From Candidatus Woesearchaeota archaeon (GTDB taxonomy: Archaea; Nanobdellota; Nanobdellia; Woesearchaeales; UBA10216): a DNA stretch of 6,436 nucleotides. The translations under genes were made by a program, and so were the position numbers. The notes under the pieces are model-generated. The model saw only the letters and a program-made list of their open reading frames with translations. It made no database searches and was not told the DNA's origin. The stretch's first letter is position 1, and every line of letters starts with the position of its first letter. Positions 5,762 through 6,436 of this stretch are shown in pieces. Location: contig JAHFTU010000027.1 in the NCBI GenBank assembly GCA_023269295.1, forward strand, positions 6,798 through 13,233, given 5' to 3'.

Positions 5762-6436
5762 ATGCAAAAAGCAAGCAATCAATCCGCCAATCCTTTGGAC
5801 TTAAAAACAACGCTTGGCCTCATGCGTGAAGTCAGCACAGCGAGCGCGAAAGGCTCTGCTACTGAGGCGTACGTCTTTCGCGATAGGCTTGCAATAAGAG
5901 ATGAGCTGAAAAGAAGGCTAGAAGCTCAGGGCTCTCAACAAGATGACAGATACCTTGATACAGCTATAGCAGAATGGGAGAGCGCACAAAACAGGTTCGA
6001 AGAGCCATCACGCAACTTCCGTTACAAACTTGCAGAAACGTACCTTGCACGGTGGGCGATTGCCAGATGGGTTGGCATTCCTATCGGCGCTGCAGGCCTG
6101 ATTGCAATTTTGGCTCTTGGCAGCATTCGAGTAGCCAATGAACATTCCCTTAACAGCAAGGAACACGATGTTGAAGCTAAGGTTGAAACGCTCTATACAC
6201 ACGATCGGGTCCTGACCACAAAACTGTCAGAGCTTCAGGGAACACCGCTCCTTGGGCAGCTGCCTGCGGATGAAGCATTGCGATTTAAATCAAGCATTGA
6301 TACAGCGAGGAACGCGCTCGCGGCTGCGGAACCTTTCTTTTTAGACGCCACCCAAAACGGCCGAGCTACAGAAAAAGTAACCCGAGCTAATTTTACCGAA
6401 GTGGCTGCCCGCGTAACAGACATCGAACGGCGGATT
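5762..6436 (+). CDS. Single-pass membrane protein resembling DUF6384, 3' end outside window
   Basis: The frame starts at ATG 5762 and stays open for 225 codons to the window end. Residues 13-100 form a charged helical domain: L-M-R-E-V, then R-D-E-L-K-R-R-L-E-A-Q-G, then R-Y-L-D-T-A-I-A-E-W, N-R-F-E-E-P and K-L-A-E-T-Y-L-A-R-W. One transmembrane segment follows at about 103-122 (W-V-G-I-P-I-G-A-A-G-L-I-A-I-L-A-L-G-S-I), then a mostly helical Ala/Glu/Arg-rich tail. Basic residues ahead of the membrane segment suggest a cytoplasmic N-terminus and an outer tail. The order L-x(n)-Q-G, a short helix, R-F/x-P, then L-A-x-x-Y-x-R-W before the membrane recalls bacterial DUF6384 proteins, which I recall being encoded with TelA. 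The start fits its TATA box. Function unknown; the family link needs a profile search. Confidence 0.75.
   Translation, partial: MQKASNQSANPLDLKTTLGLMREVSTASAKGSATEAYVFRDRLAIRDELKRRLEAQGSQQDDRYLDTAIAEWESAQNRFEEPSRNFRYKLAETYLARWAIARWVGIPIGAAGLIAILALGSIRVANEHSLNSKEHDVEAKVETLYTHDRVLTTKLSELQGTPLLGQLPADEALRFKSSIDTARNALAAAEPFFLDATQNGRATEKVTRANFTEVAARVTDIERRI

Noticed and set aside
6008..6423. Two short minus-strand frames near the window end
   Set aside because: Both are antisense to the continuous plus-strand frame that begins at 5762 behind a TATA box.

Overview
The window looks like archaeal chromosome. Four of the five complete or near-complete genes with a visible 5' end have an A/T-rich TATA box about 27-32 nt before the start codon and almost no leader, the pattern of leaderless archaeal mRNAs. 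The adenosylhomocysteinase is also of the short type that ends just after the Y-L-x-S-W segment. Gene-dense packing and small membrane proteins of unknown family would fit a DPANN-type or other uncultured archaeon, but the lineage is inference and cannot be fixed from this window.

Layout. Positions 1-822 (+) hold the C-terminal 273 residues of a DUF58 protein with a von Willebrand A-like fold. Two bases later (825-1021, +) is a small two-helix membrane protein whose frame is broken at a run of six Ts. Positions 1022-1294 form a non-coding or decayed stretch. It contains a protein-like remnant on the minus strand, two adjacent hairpins, three copies of the octamer CACTGGAC, and the promoter and Shine-Dalgarno site of the next gene. 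Positions 1295-2128 (+) encode a Bro-N/antirepressor-like protein, probably acquired. It meets the next gene stop codon to stop codon with no spacer.

Positions 2129-3388 (-) encode adenosylhomocysteinase (ahcY). Positions 3435-4340 (-) encode a PfkB/ribokinase-family kinase upstream of it. A reasonable reading is that the hydrolase splits S-adenosylhomocysteine, the inhibitory by-product of methylation, and the kinase removes the nucleoside product and pulls the reaction forward. Each gene has its own TATA box, so they form a functional pair that may also be read through.

Positions 4451-5650 (-) encode a soluble 399-residue helical protein that resembles the TelA/KlaB (toxic anion resistance) family. 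Divergently, 5762 to the window end (+) encodes an N-terminal helical domain, one transmembrane segment and a helical tail, resembling DUF6384. The two share a 111-bp intergenic region with back-to-back TATA boxes. They are the best candidate here for a poorly described system, possibly an envelope-stress or membrane-associated module. Both family assignments rest on recalled sequence patterns and need a profile search.
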